From NCBI RefSeq assembly GCF_025151215.1, contig NZ_CP102286.1:1860001-1924000 (forward strand): DNA of 64,000 nt, given 5' to 3'. Below the pieces are notes generated by a model, which was given only the letters and a program-made list of their open reading frames with translations, was not told the DNA's origin and made no database searches. The DNA is from Parabacteroides merdae ATCC 43184 (GTDB lineage Bacteria > Bacteroidota > Bacteroidia > Bacteroidales > Tannerellaceae). This document shows, in pieces, positions 7,560 to 15,782 of the stretch (its first letter is position 1; each line of letters starts with the position of its first letter). Both the position numbers and the translations under genes were made by a program.

Positions 7560-9698
7560 TCACAATCCCAAAGCGCCGGATCTCCGTTCCCTGTCGATAT
7601 CCTCCCCGGTCTTTTTCACTGCGATATAGCCCCTTTTCCCTTTATACCGGATCGATTCGAACTCCAGCCCCGCCATGATACGCCCGATTTTATTCGGACT
7701 CAGGGGGTAACGCAGGCATGAACTGATCTGTTCCAGGATATCGGCCGCCGTGACGAAGATGCCCGCCTCGCCCTCGAACGGTTTGCGGAAATGGGTACGG
7801 ATCAGGTCTTCTTCGAGGTTGGGGACTTCGAAGCGGCTGTTATGCATGTTCAGCTTCCGTATCTCCTCCTGCGAGAACCAGTGGCAGAAACCGCTTTTCC
7901 ACAAGGCATAGGCCTGGCTGTAGACCAGCTCGTAAGGGATGGCATGCAGATGCGGGTCCCGGATCTGCGACACCTCGAAAGGCAACCAGCGGCGGTTGCC
8001 GGTCGGGTCGGTCAGGAACTGGACATTATTGCCCGTGCCGCAAAACGAAGCGATATGCGGATGGCGTTCCTTGTTGCGCCCGTAGGCCGCCCGCTCGTTG
8101 ACGTAGGGCATGGTGACCATCGCCTTCAACTGGTTCAACTCGGCAGGCCGCATGCCGTCGAGCTCCTCGAAACAGATCAGGGCGAATTCGGTAAGGGAAA
8201 AGAGATCGTCCTTATTCAGGCGGTCGCTGTTCGTCTTCGTATAGAAATAGCAGCGCAGTTCGGGTGGCAGCAGGAAGTTGAACCAGGTGGTTTTGTAAAG
8301 CCCCTGTTCGCCGATAAGGACCAGGATCTCATGGTTCACGACCGTATCGTCGAGCAGCGCGGGCAGTATGCCGACAAACCATTTCCGGAAATAGTCCCTA
8401 AACTCCGCCTGGTCGCTTTTGACATGCACCGTATCGGCCAGGTCGCCGATAGGGTCGCTCACGCCGTCCCATGATGGCAAATGGTCGAAATAGGATTGGA
8501 AAGGGTTGAAGAGGGGGACGAACTCGGAATGTATCACATTGTATATATCCGTCAGATAGACGCGTCCCACCGTTTTGTTCATCCGCCCCCAAAGCGTATT
8601 CACGTCACGGTCTGTCAGCGGCAGGAAGCCGGCCTCCTCCGTCCAGCGGATTTCACAATGGTGCGTGATGACATTGTGGCGGAACTCCGCCTGCGAAAAC
8701 AGGAACGCCTCGATCGCCTCCACCTCGGCCGGCTTGTTCGCCTCGTCTGCCTCCCGTCTGCCTTTGCCGCCAGCGCTCCGGGGCAGGCGCACGGAGCCAT
8801 GCTCCTCCTCTCCCGCGTAGCAGGAACGGAAGGTGCTCTCGACGTTCTCCGCGCCATAATCGGCAAACGCCTCGACCGCCCATGCGACGGCCTCCGCCTC
8901 CGGCACGCCATAGAGGTTGAAGAGGTAGCCGGTGCGCATGACATATTCGTTATGGTGGCCCGGCTCATAGCGGATTCCTTCGTCCTCCAGCCGTTTTCCG
9001 GACACCTCGGCCGCCTTGCCCGCCGTTGCGGTATAGCGTCCCGGTTTCGCCTTCTGTCCTTTCGGCCGACCCGGTTTCGCGGAGGGAGCAGGCGGCAGCT
9101 TGACCTGGAGCGGCAGGGCTTCCGGATTGTAATAGGCGTCCGGATCATAAGCCGTACCGCTGATCCGTTCGGGATTCTTGCAACTGCTGTCGTATTCCAG
9201 CCCGGCGAGGCGGGCGAAAAGTTCGTTACCCTGTCGGTAGCCCTCCTGGTAGACCCGGAGCGTCTTCCGATCGGCAGGGTCGGCGTCCGCGACGGAACTG
9301 CCGTCTTCAAAGAGAAAAGCGTAAATGACGCGCAGCCCTCGTCCGCTGATCGTATGGTAGGCCAAAAGGACATGGGGGTCGGCACAGACCGCCGCAAAAG
9401 CCTCCGCCATCCGTTCTTCCGGTATATGATCCAAATCGCAAAGGCTCAAACCGGTATAAGCCTTGATATGCATGCGCTTCCTGCCTCCTTCGCATCGCAC
9501 GGCGGGAGTGAAGGCGGGGCATGAAGTCTTTTCGCAGGCCGACATTTGCTTGTTTCCTACCCGGAGGTAGAAGCGGAATTTCTCGGTACGGTCACGCAAG
9601 TCGGAGTCGGTAGTGATGAGCCGGTAAACACGGTCCAACGTGATCTCCGATGGGGTTGTTTGCTTGAAATTGGCAAACAGGCTGAAAGATTTTTCCAT
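7560..9698 (-). CDS. Primase/helicase-like protein: BT4734-type N terminus plus VirE P-loop domain
   Basis: About 712 aa from MEKSFSLFANFKQTT. Domains in order: a BT4734/VirE N-terminal domain with prim-pol-like motifs (SLCDLDHIPEERM near residue 86, TISGRGLRVIYAF near 116), a linker rich in Lys/Pro, a primase-C-terminal-like segment (RTGYLFNLYGVPEAEAVAWA), then a VirE/SF3-like ATPase with Walker A IGEQGLYKTTWF, Walker B ALICFEELDGM and the motif TGNNVQFLTDPTGNRRWLPF, and a C-terminal DUF3874-like domain. The Walker A has Tyr where Gly is usual, as in relatives. This layout is that of phage-satellite and integrative-element replication proteins. It ends next to the large inverted repeats. Confidence 0.85.
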   Translation of the reverse strand: MEKSFSLFANFKQTTPSEITLDRVYRLITTDSDLRDRTEKFRFYLRVGNKQMSACEKTSCPAFTPAVRCEGGRKRMHIKAYTGLSLCDLDHIPEERMAEAFAAVCADPHVLLAYHTISGRGLRVIYAFLFEDGSSVADADPADRKTLRVYQEGYRQGNELFARLAGLEYDSSCKNPERISGTAYDPDAYYNPEALPLQVKLPPAPSAKPGRPKGQKAKPGRYTATAGKAAEVSGKRLEDEGIRYEPGHHNEYVMRTGYLFNLYGVPEAEAVAWAVEAFADYGAENVESTFRSCYAGEEEHGSVRLPRSAGGKGRREADEANKPAEVEAIEAFLFSQAEFRHNVITHHCEIRWTEEAGFLPLTDRDVNTLWGRMNKTVGRVYLTDIYNVIHSEFVPLFNPFQSYFDHLPSWDGVSDPIGDLADTVHVKSDQAEFRDYFRKWFVGILPALLDDTVVNHEILVLIGEQGLYKTTWFNFLLPPELRCYFYTKTNSDRLNKDDLFSLTEFALICFEELDGMRPAELNQLKAMVTMPYVNERAAYGRNKERHPHIASFCGTGNNVQFLTDPTGNRRWLPFEVSQIRDPHLHAIPYELVYSQAYALWKSGFCHWFSQEEIRKLNMHNSRFEVPNLEEDLIRTHFRKPFEGEAGIFVTAADILEQISSCLRYPLSPNKIGRIMAGLEFESIRYKGKRGYIAVKKTGEDIDRERRSGALGL

Positions 9699-9841
9699 AA
9701 TACTATTAAAATTAATTATACATTTGCACTCGCTGTCATAAGCAGCATAAAAATACGGACTATCCGGCAAACAAAAGTTCCCACATAAGGGAACCGGACA
9801 GCCGGAAACTTCCTGCTATTTAACTAATTATAACTCATATC

Positions 9842-10116
9842 ATGACAAAAGACTTCAAAAATCCCGGCCTAATCAGCCAAGTTGCCGAATTCATCGACAA
9901 GAAAAGGATCGAAGAGGGCATCAGCATCGACACCCTCTGCCAATCGGCCCACATCAGCAAACGTATCTACATAGACTTTAAAAGGGGCTGAAGCCGGCAA
10001 CGACGCTCCACTGGTTCTTCCGCCTCGCAAATGCCCTCAGCCAGCACACGGACGAAGAAAAATTCAAGGAAATATGGTTGGAAATCGCGAAAATAATGAC
10101 TAACTTAGAGGAGTAA
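9842..10116 (+). pseudogene. Frameshifted small HTH regulator-like gene
   Basis: The frame starting at 9842 (MTKDFKNPGLISQVAEFIDK) runs 49 codons to TGA at 9989. Continuing in the -1 frame from 9982 gives KGLKPATTLHWFFRLANA and ends at 10116 (IMTNLEE stop), restoring a protein of about 91 aa with a helix-turn-helix-like middle (ISIDTLCQSAHISKRIYIDF). The break sits in an AAAAGGGG tract and would be explained by loss of one A. It precedes the PBP1C gene by 13 nt. A sequencing error is possible; a programmed -1 shift is not supported, as the heptamer is in the wrong phase. Confidence 0.6.
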
Positions 10117-10129
10117 AACCAAATGGCGA

Positions 10130-12475
10130 ATGATTGTCTTCCACCTGTTTTTCATAAAGCTGCTGATAGGAACGGTCCTGCATCTGACCGCCCCCCGGAC
10201 ACTCTTTCCGGAGGCCTGCTCCACCCTGCTCTATTCTTCCGACGGGCAGTTGTTAGGGGCACGGATCGCACCGGACGGGCAATGGCGTTTCCCTCCGGCA
10301 GACAGTCTTCCCGGCAAGTTCGTGACCTGCCTGCTGACCTACGAAGACAAACGTTTCTTCCGGCATTCGGGAGTAGACCCGGTTGCCATCGTCCGAGCCA
10401 TGCGGATCAACCTCAGCCGGGGCAAGGTCGTCAGCGGGGGGAGCACGATCACCATGCAACTGGCACGGATCGCGCGGGGCAACCGCGACCGTACCCTGTA
10501 TGAAAAAATGGTCGAAACCGGCTACGCCCTTCTCCTGGAAACAGTCTGCGGCAAACATCAGATCCTGAACCTCTATGCCTCGCACGCCCCGTTCGGAGGG
10601 AATGTGATAGGCATCGAGACGGCGGCCTGGCGTTATTTCGGGCGAAGCGCTGCCGACCTCTCGTGGGCCGAAAGCGCCACACTCGCCGTCCTGCCCAACT
10701 CGCCCGCCCTGATCCATCCCGGACGTAACCGGGCACGGCTGAAAGCCAAACGCGACAAGCTCCTGACCGCCTTGAAGGAGAGAGGGATACTGGACGAAAC
10801 CGAATACGGGCTGTCGCTCCTCGAACCGCTTCCCGAAGCGCCCGTGCCTCTGCCCGACGAAGCCCCTCACCTGCTCGAACGGTTGGCGGCCGACGCTCCG
10901 GGAACGCGTATCACGACCTCCGTCAACCGGATGTTGCAACGCCAGACACAGGAGATCGTCAACCGCTACGCCCGCGACTACGCCTCCAACCACATCCATA
11001 ACCTGGCCGCCCTCATCGCCGATGCCGAAACGGGCGAGGTGCTGGCCTATGCGGGAAACGTCACTTTCAAGGCCGACGCCCGCAAAGGGAACCAGGTAGA
11101 CATCATCACTTCGCCACGCAGCACGGGCAGCATCCTGAAGCCCTTTCTTTATGCCGCCATGCTACACGACGGGCTGCTGCTCCCCGGTACGCTCGTTTCA
11201 GACGTCCCCCTAAACCTGAACGGCTTCTCGCCGCAAAACTACAACAAGACGTTCTACGGGGCGGTCCCGGCACACCGGGCGATCGAACGTTCGCTCAACG
11301 TCCCGCTGGTACGGATGCTTTCGGCCTACAACACGGGGCGGTTCATGTCGCTGCTGAAAAAGGCGGGCATGACCACGCTGCGCTTTTCCGAAGAGCATTA
11401 CGGGGCTTCGCTGATCCTGGGAGGCGCCGAAGGGACGTTATGGGACCTCACCGGCATGTATGCTTCACTGGCGCGTACGCTCGCACATTACCGGACTTAC
11501 AACGGGCGGTATGACCCGGCGGATATTCATCCGCTCACTCCTTACCCGGCTCCTCCGGCCGACCCGGTCCGCTCGGTCGCCGACAAAAGGCTTACGGACA
11601 AGCCGTTCCTCTCCGCCGCCTCCATCTGGTTCGCCTTCGAAGCGATGTCGGCACTGAACCGCCCTGAAGAAGAGGCGGACTGGCAGCAGTTCGGCTCCAT
11701 GAAGCAGGTGGCCTGGAAAACGGGGACGAGCTATGGCGGGCGGGACGCCTGGGCGATCGGGACAACCCCGCGCTATACGGTCGGCGTATGGGTGGGCAAC
11801 GCTTCGGGAGAAGGCCGGCCGGGACTGACAGGCGTGGGCAATGCCGCTCCCGTCCTCTTCGACCTGTTCTCGCTCCTTCCGGGAAGCGGCTGGTTCGACA
11901 TGCCTTACGACGAACTCCTCCCGATGGCCATCTGCCGTCTCAGCGGGCACAAGGCATCCGCTATCTGTGACCGGGTAGACACGCTCTACATGCCGCGCTC
12001 GGCCGACAAGACGGAAGTCTGCCCCTACCACCGGCTTGTCCATCTTTCTGCGGACGGCCGTTTCCGGGTGAACAGCTCGTGCGAGTCGGTCGGCCGGATG
12101 ATCGCACGCCCGTGGTTCGTACTGCCTCCTTCCGAAGAATATTATTACCGGAACTATCATATCGACTACGCTCCCCTGCCTCCTGTCAAACCGGGATGTG
12201 GCGAAGACAGGGGCCGGCAGATCGAACTGATCTATCCGGAGCATAACGCCATCCTTTATCTTCCGAAAGGCTTCTCCGGCAAACGGGAGCAGTTTGTCTT
12301 CAAAGCTGCCCACGCCCGTCCGGATGCCATCCTCTACTGGCATCTCGACGACACGTATGCCGGCGAAACGACAGACCACCACCAGATCAGCTTCTCCGCT
12401 TCCCCCGGCAAACATCGCCTGACGCTGATCGACGACCAGGGCAATCGAAAGACAATATCGTTCGAGGTGAAATAA
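10130..12475 (+). CDS. pbpC: Penicillin-binding protein 1C
   Basis: A 781-aa bifunctional-type PBP. The order is an N-terminal signal anchor (VFHLFFIKLLIGTVLHL), a GT51 glycosyltransferase (YEDKRFFRHSGVDPVAIVRA, GGSTITMQLARI), a transpeptidase with active-site SxxK in RSTGSILKPFLYAAML, SxN-like SLNVPLV and KTGTSYGGRDAW, and a C-terminal BiPBP_C-like domain. The length is close to E. coli PBP1C (770 aa). No in-frame start exists upstream because TAG at 10106 closes the frame. It polymerises peptidoglycan in the periplasm. It stands alone behind the broken HTH gene, with GC-rich codon use like the preceding cassette. Confidence 0.93.
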   Translation: MIVFHLFFIKLLIGTVLHLTAPRTLFPEACSTLLYSSDGQLLGARIAPDGQWRFPPADSLPGKFVTCLLTYEDKRFFRHSGVDPVAIVRAMRINLSRGKVVSGGSTITMQLARIARGNRDRTLYEKMVETGYALLLETVCGKHQILNLYASHAPFGGNVIGIETAAWRYFGRSAADLSWAESATLAVLPNSPALIHPGRNRARLKAKRDKLLTALKERGILDETEYGLSLLEPLPEAPVPLPDEAPHLLERLAADAPGTRITTSVNRMLQRQTQEIVNRYARDYASNHIHNLAALIADAETGEVLAYAGNVTFKADARKGNQVDIITSPRSTGSILKPFLYAAMLHDGLLLPGTLVSDVPLNLNGFSPQNYNKTFYGAVPAHRAIERSLNVPLVRMLSAYNTGRFMSLLKKAGMTTLRFSEEHYGASLILGGAEGTLWDLTGMYASLARTLAHYRTYNGRYDPADIHPLTPYPAPPADPVRSVADKRLTDKPFLSAASIWFAFEAMSALNRPEEEADWQQFGSMKQVAWKTGTSYGGRDAWAIGTTPRYTVGVWVGNASGEGRPGLTGVGNAAPVLFDLFSLLPGSGWFDMPYDELLPMAICRLSGHKASAICDRVDTLYMPRSADKTEVCPYHRLVHLSADGRFRVNSSCESVGRMIARPWFVLPPSEEYYYRNYHIDYAPLPPVKPGCGEDRGRQIELIYPEHNAILYLPKGFSGKREQFVFKAAHARPDAILYWHLDDTYAGETTDHHQISFSASPGKHRLTLIDDQGNRKTISFEVK

Positions 12476-12518
12476 TCAAAACAGTTTCTAAAAAAGGCTC
12501 TTTCTGTAAAGTTTTTAC

Positions 12519-12526
12519 TACCTTTG
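12519..12526 (+). promoter_or_regulatory. Bacteroidetes -7 element upstream of the 2-oxoacid oxidoreductase operon
   Basis: TACCTTTG matches the TAnnTTTG -7 consensus and lies 54 nt before the ferredoxin-subunit start. A clear TTTG -33 box at 19-21 nt spacing was not seen. Confidence 0.45.
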
Positions 12527-12579
12527 GCAGTCGCAAATGAGATAGTTAGTGTTACATTAGTTTTTAAATATAATAAATT

Positions 12580-12813
12580 ATGGCGAAGATAAAAGGAGCT
12601 GTTGTTGTAAACACAGAGCGATGCAAAGGATGTAACCTCTGCGTAGTAGCCTGCCCGTCGGATGTTCTCGAATTGCACCCGCGTGAAGTAAACAACAAGG
12701 GATACCATTATGTGTACATGAAAAACCCCGATGACTGCATCGGTTGTGCAAGCTGCGGGTTGGTTTGTCCGGACGGTTGTTTGACCATCTACAAGAAGAG
12801 AATTGACAATTGA
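12580..12813 (+). CDS. korD: 2-oxoacid:ferredoxin oxidoreductase, ferredoxin (delta) subunit
   Basis: A 77-aa protein with two 4Fe-4S motifs, CKGCNLCVVACP (residues about 13-24) and CIGCASCGLVCP (about 50-61). It passes electrons from the catalytic subunits to ferredoxin. It is first in a four-subunit operon with the alpha, beta and gamma subunits downstream. The order delta, alpha, beta, gamma with a separate small ferredoxin subunit fits KOR/VOR enzymes oxidising 2-oxoglutarate or branched-chain 2-oxoacids. Start follows a well-placed AT-rich leader. Confidence 0.9.
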   Translation: MAKIKGAVVVNTERCKGCNLCVVACPSDVLELHPREVNNKGYHYVYMKNPDDCIGCASCGLVCPDGCLTIYKKRIDN

Positions 12814-12899
12814 CAATGCACAATTGACAATTTAACAAACAGAAAAAGGAATCAGAATATTAATCACAAAACAAAATTGTCAATTGTCAATTGACAATT
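12804..12899. repeat. AT-rich intergenic inverted repeat of CAATTGTCAATT units
   Basis: Repeated AATTGACAATT units after the korD stop are matched by AATTGTCAATTGTCAATT units just before the alpha-subunit gene, so the 96-bp gap can fold into a long hairpin inside the operon. It looks like one of several dispersed AT-rich micro-repeats in this window. Confidence 0.6.
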
Positions 12900-12910
12900 A
12901 AATATAAGGT

Positions 12911-13993
12911 ATGGCAGAAGAAGTAAAATTAATGAAGGGTAACGAAGCCATCGCCCATGCGGCTATCCGCTACGGTGTGGACGGTTACTTCGGCTACCCG
13001 ATCACTCCGCAGTCGGAGATACTCGAAACCCTGATGGCCGAAATGCCGTGGGAAACAACCGGAATGGTCGTGCTACAGGCTGAAAGTGAAGTGGCAGCCA
13101 TCAATATGGTATATGGAGGTGCAGGTACGGGCAAACGTGTGATGACCTCCTCGTCCAGCCCCGGTGTCAGTCTGAAACAAGAAGGTATATCTTATATCGC
13201 AGGAGCCGAACTGCCCTGTCTGATCGTGAACGTGATGCGTGGCGGTCCCGGCCTGGGGACAATCCAGCCCAGCCAGGCAGACTATTTCCAGACCGTCAAA
13301 GGCGGCGGACATGGCGACTACCGCCTGATCACGCTCGCTCCCTCTTCCGTACAGGAAATGGCGGACTTTGTCGGACTGGGTTTCGAACTCGCTTTCAAAT
13401 ACAGTAATCCGGCCATTATTCTGGCAGACGGCATCATCGGGCAGATGATGGAAAAAGTGGTATTGCCTCCTTTCCATACACGCCGTACAGAGGAAGAAAT
13501 CATAGCCGAATGCCCGTGGGCCACACAGGGAAAGACAGCCGGCCGTAAACCGAATGTCATTACTTCACTGGAGCTGGACCCGGCAAAGATGGAGGAGAAC
13601 AACATCCGCTTCCAAGCTAAATATCGGAAGATCGAAGAAAATGAAGTCCGCTACGAAGAGTTCCAGTGCGAAGATGCCGAATATCTGCTGATCGCTTTCG
13701 GTTCTTCTGCCCGTATCTGCCAGAAGGTGGTGGAAATAGCACGTGCGGAAGGCATCAAGCTCGGCTTGCTCCGTCCCATCACTTTGTGGCCGTTCCCGAC
13801 AAAAGCGATCGCCGCTTATGCCGAGAAAGTAAAGGGCATGCTTTCCGTCGAACTGAACGCCGGACAGATGGTCGAAGACGTACGTCTGGCCGTAAACGGC
13901 AAAGTAAAGGTTGAACATTTCGGCCGTCTCGGAGGTATCGTGTTCACGCCGGATGAAGTGCTGAATGCGCTGAAAAAGAATTTTGAATTATGA
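12911..13993 (+). CDS. vorB: 2-oxoacid:ferredoxin oxidoreductase alpha subunit (VorB/KorA)
   Basis: 360 aa. It starts MAEEVKLMKGNEAIAHAAIR and has FGYPITPQSEILE (the YPITP motif of pyrimidine/pyridine-domain proteins), TSSSSPGVSLKQEGISYIAG, MRGGPGLGTIQPSQAD and a C-terminal domain II region. With the beta subunit it forms the TPP-dependent catalytic core converting a 2-oxoacid plus CoA to acyl-CoA, CO2 and reduced ferredoxin. Close homologues in Bacteroidales are usually named VorB (3-methyl-2-oxobutanoate) though a KOR role is equally possible. The gene sits between the ferredoxin subunit and a small membrane protein. Confidence 0.88.
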   Translation: MAEEVKLMKGNEAIAHAAIRYGVDGYFGYPITPQSEILETLMAEMPWETTGMVVLQAESEVAAINMVYGGAGTGKRVMTSSSSPGVSLKQEGISYIAGAELPCLIVNVMRGGPGLGTIQPSQADYFQTVKGGGHGDYRLITLAPSSVQEMADFVGLGFELAFKYSNPAIILADGIIGQMMEKVVLPPFHTRRTEEEIIAECPWATQGKTAGRKPNVITSLELDPAKMEENNIRFQAKYRKIEENEVRYEEFQCEDAEYLLIAFGSSARICQKVVEIARAEGIKLGLLRPITLWPFPTKAIAAYAEKVKGMLSVELNAGQMVEDVRLAVNGKVKVEHFGRLGGIVFTPDEVLNALKKNFEL

Positions 13994-14035
13994 TTGATTT
14001 GTAATACATAATTCATAAATCATAAATTAACAACG

Positions 14036-14209
14036 ATGATTCGCGGAAGTAAAATTGATACGATATTGACCTGGTTATTCATGGTTTTGGCAGTGGCAGC
14101 AGTCGTTTGCTACTTCGCCTTCCCTGAAAACCGGCTGCCATTCCTGTATTGCGGTGGCGCGGCGATCTGTTTCCGCTTGGTTCAATATCTGATGAGATTT
14201 TTAAGTTAA
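14036..14209 (+). CDS. 57-aa membrane protein inside the 2-oxoacid oxidoreductase operon
   Basis: An ORF starting MIRGSKIDTILTWLFMVLAV has one clear TM helix (about residues 9-28), a short loop (FPENRLP) and a second hydrophobic segment (FLYCGGAAICFRLVQYL), then a basic end (MRFLS). It sits on the same strand between the alpha and beta subunit genes, with 42 nt before it and a hairpin after it. I do not recognise a family. The placement suggests it may tether the soluble oxidoreductase to the inner membrane or interact with a membrane electron acceptor; no direct evidence. Confidence 0.7.
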   Translation: MIRGSKIDTILTWLFMVLAVAAVVCYFAFPENRLPFLYCGGAAICFRLVQYLMRFLS

Positions 14210-14301
14210 TAATGTGGTAATGTGCCAATCAGACAATGTGCCAATCCATATTGTTGTTGACGCATTCCTTAACTGGCACATAGGCAAATTACCACATTAT
14301 T
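14208..14301. repeat. 13-bp inverted repeat in the operon gap
   Basis: AATAATGTGGTAA (14208-14220) and TTACCACATTATT (14289-14301) are exact inverted copies. The gap also has two ATGTGCCAAT copies (14219-14228 and 14236-14245). It could form a hairpin that tunes expression of beta and gamma relative to alpha. Confidence 0.65.
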
Positions 14302-14332
14302 AATATAAGCACATTGAAAAATTATTCATAGT

Positions 14333-15097
14333 ATGGAAATTAACGAAATAATAAAACCGGAAAACCTGGTATATGGAAAACCCAGGTTGATGAATGAAAA
14401 TCCCATGCACTACTGTCCCGGTTGCAGCCACGGCGTGATACACAAGCTGATTGCCGAAGTGATCGCCGAAATGGGGATGGAAGATAAAACGATCGGCATC
14501 TCTCCCGTCGGATGCGCCGTTTTTGCCTATAACTATCTGGATATCGACTGGATCGAAGCGGCCCACGGACGTGCGCCTGCCATCGCGACAGCCGTCAAGC
14601 GACTAAATCCGGGCAAGATGGTGTTCACGTACCAGGGCGACGGCGACTTGGCTGCCATCGGTACCGCCGAAACAATCCATGCTGCCAACCGTGGAGAAAA
14701 TATCGTGATCGTATTTGTCAACAATGCCATCTATGGTATGACAGGCGGTCAGATGGCTCCTACCACACTGGAAGGAATGCCGACGGCAACCTGTCCGTAT
14801 GGCCGTAATATCGCCCTAAACGGTTATCCTTTGAAGATCGGCGACCTGCTTGCACAACTGGAAGGGACCTGCCTGGTCACCCGCCAGAGCGTACAGACCG
14901 CGGCAGCCGTCCGCAAGGCTAAAAAGATGCTTCGCAAGGCATTCGAAAACTCGATGGCCGGCAAAGGCACTTCGATTGTCGAATTCGTTTCCACCTGCTC
15001 GTCCGGTTGGAAAATGACACCTGAGAAAGCTAACAAATGGATGGAAGAGAATATGTTCCCGTTCTATCCGTTAGGAGATCTCAAGAATAAGGAATAA
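14333..15097 (+). CDS. korB: 2-oxoacid:ferredoxin oxidoreductase beta subunit (TPP-binding)
   Basis: 254 aa. MHYCPGCSHGVIHK near the N terminus gives part of the Fe-S/TPP region, and the TPP motif is seen as YQGDGDLAAIG followed about 25 residues on by FVNNAIYGMTGGQ. ISPVGCAVFAYNYLDID and HGRAPAIATAVKRLNPG are family hallmarks. It binds thiamine diphosphate and pairs with the alpha subunit. Length is usual for the short-beta type of KOR/VOR. It precedes the gamma subunit by 25 nt. Confidence 0.92.
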   Translation: MEINEIIKPENLVYGKPRLMNENPMHYCPGCSHGVIHKLIAEVIAEMGMEDKTIGISPVGCAVFAYNYLDIDWIEAAHGRAPAIATAVKRLNPGKMVFTYQGDGDLAAIGTAETIHAANRGENIVIVFVNNAIYGMTGGQMAPTTLEGMPTATCPYGRNIALNGYPLKIGDLLAQLEGTCLVTRQSVQTAAAVRKAKKMLRKAFENSMAGKGTSIVEFVSTCSSGWKMTPEKANKWMEENMFPFYPLGDLKNKE

Positions 15098-15122
15098 TAA
15101 GTAATTATTAATTTTTGAAGCA

Positions 15123-15677
15123 ATGAAGCAAGAAATTATAATAGCAGGTTTCGGTGGACAAGGGGTTTTGTCAATGGGTAAAATCCTGGCTTATTCCGGC
15201 CTGATGGAAGGAAAGGAAGTCAGTTGGATGCCTTCTTACGGCCCAGAACAACGGGGCGGCACAGCCAACGTAACCGTCATCCTGAGCGACGACCGCATCA
15301 GCTCTCCCGTATTGAACGAATATGACATTGCCATCATCCTGAACCAACCTTCGATGGAGAAGTTCGAAAACAAGGTGAAAAAAGGCGGTATCATTATTTA
15401 TGACGGATACGGAATCCATACACCGGTGAAACGGACCGATGTCAGTGTATATCGTGTGGATGCGATGGACGCGGCTACCGAGATGAAAAACGAGAAAGCA
15501 TTCAATATGCTGATCCTCGGCGGACTGCTGAAAATCGTTCCGATGGTGAAACTGGAAAACGTTTTGTTAGGCTTGAAGAAATCCCTGCCCGAACGCCACC
15601 ACAAGCTCATCCCGATGAACGAGGCGGCTATCAAGAAAGGCATGGAGATTATAACCAATGTGCAAACGTGCCATTAA
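15123..15677 (+). CDS. korC: 2-oxoacid:ferredoxin oxidoreductase gamma subunit
   Basis: 184 aa, typical of the gamma subunit/POR_N-gamma domain. It begins MKQEIIIAGFGGQGVLSMGK with the conserved G-G-Q-G-V, followed by SWMPSYGPEQRGGTANVTV and an EYDIAIILNQPSMEKF region. It binds CoA-side regions and stabilises the complex in the cytosol. It is last of the operon and is followed by a 19-bp perfect inverted repeat that may terminate transcription. Confidence 0.9.
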   Translation: MKQEIIIAGFGGQGVLSMGKILAYSGLMEGKEVSWMPSYGPEQRGGTANVTVILSDDRISSPVLNEYDIAIILNQPSMEKFENKVKKGGIIIYDGYGIHTPVKRTDVSVYRVDAMDAATEMKNEKAFNMLILGGLLKIVPMVKLENVLLGLKKSLPERHHKLIPMNEAAIKKGMEIITNVQTCH

Positions 15678-15689
15678 GGTGCTTAGCTA

Positions 15690-15746
15690 AATGTGCCAAT
15701 ATGCCAATAAAAATATAACTAATATTAATTGGCATATTGGCACATT
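15690..15746. repeat. Perfect 19-bp inverted repeat after korC
   Basis: AATGTGCCAATATGCCAAT (15690-15708) is the exact reverse complement of 15728-15746, with a 19-nt AT-rich loop. No T run follows, so it may be a two-way or Rho-linked terminator, or a dispersed repeat. Its ATGTGCCAAT core recurs elsewhere in the window. Confidence 0.8.
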
Positions 15747-15782
15747 GTTCATATTGGTACATTATCACTATCTTTGCCCCTC

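Noticed and set aside
8481..9524. 347-codon open frame opposite the primase/VirE gene
   Set aside because: A GC-rich gene leaves long antisense frames; no domain is seen.
9977..9991. Programmed -1 frameshift at TTTAAAAGG in the HTH gene
   Set aside because: The heptamer is read as TTT AAA A, not X XXY YYZ, and no stimulatory hairpin is evident. A base loss is simpler.
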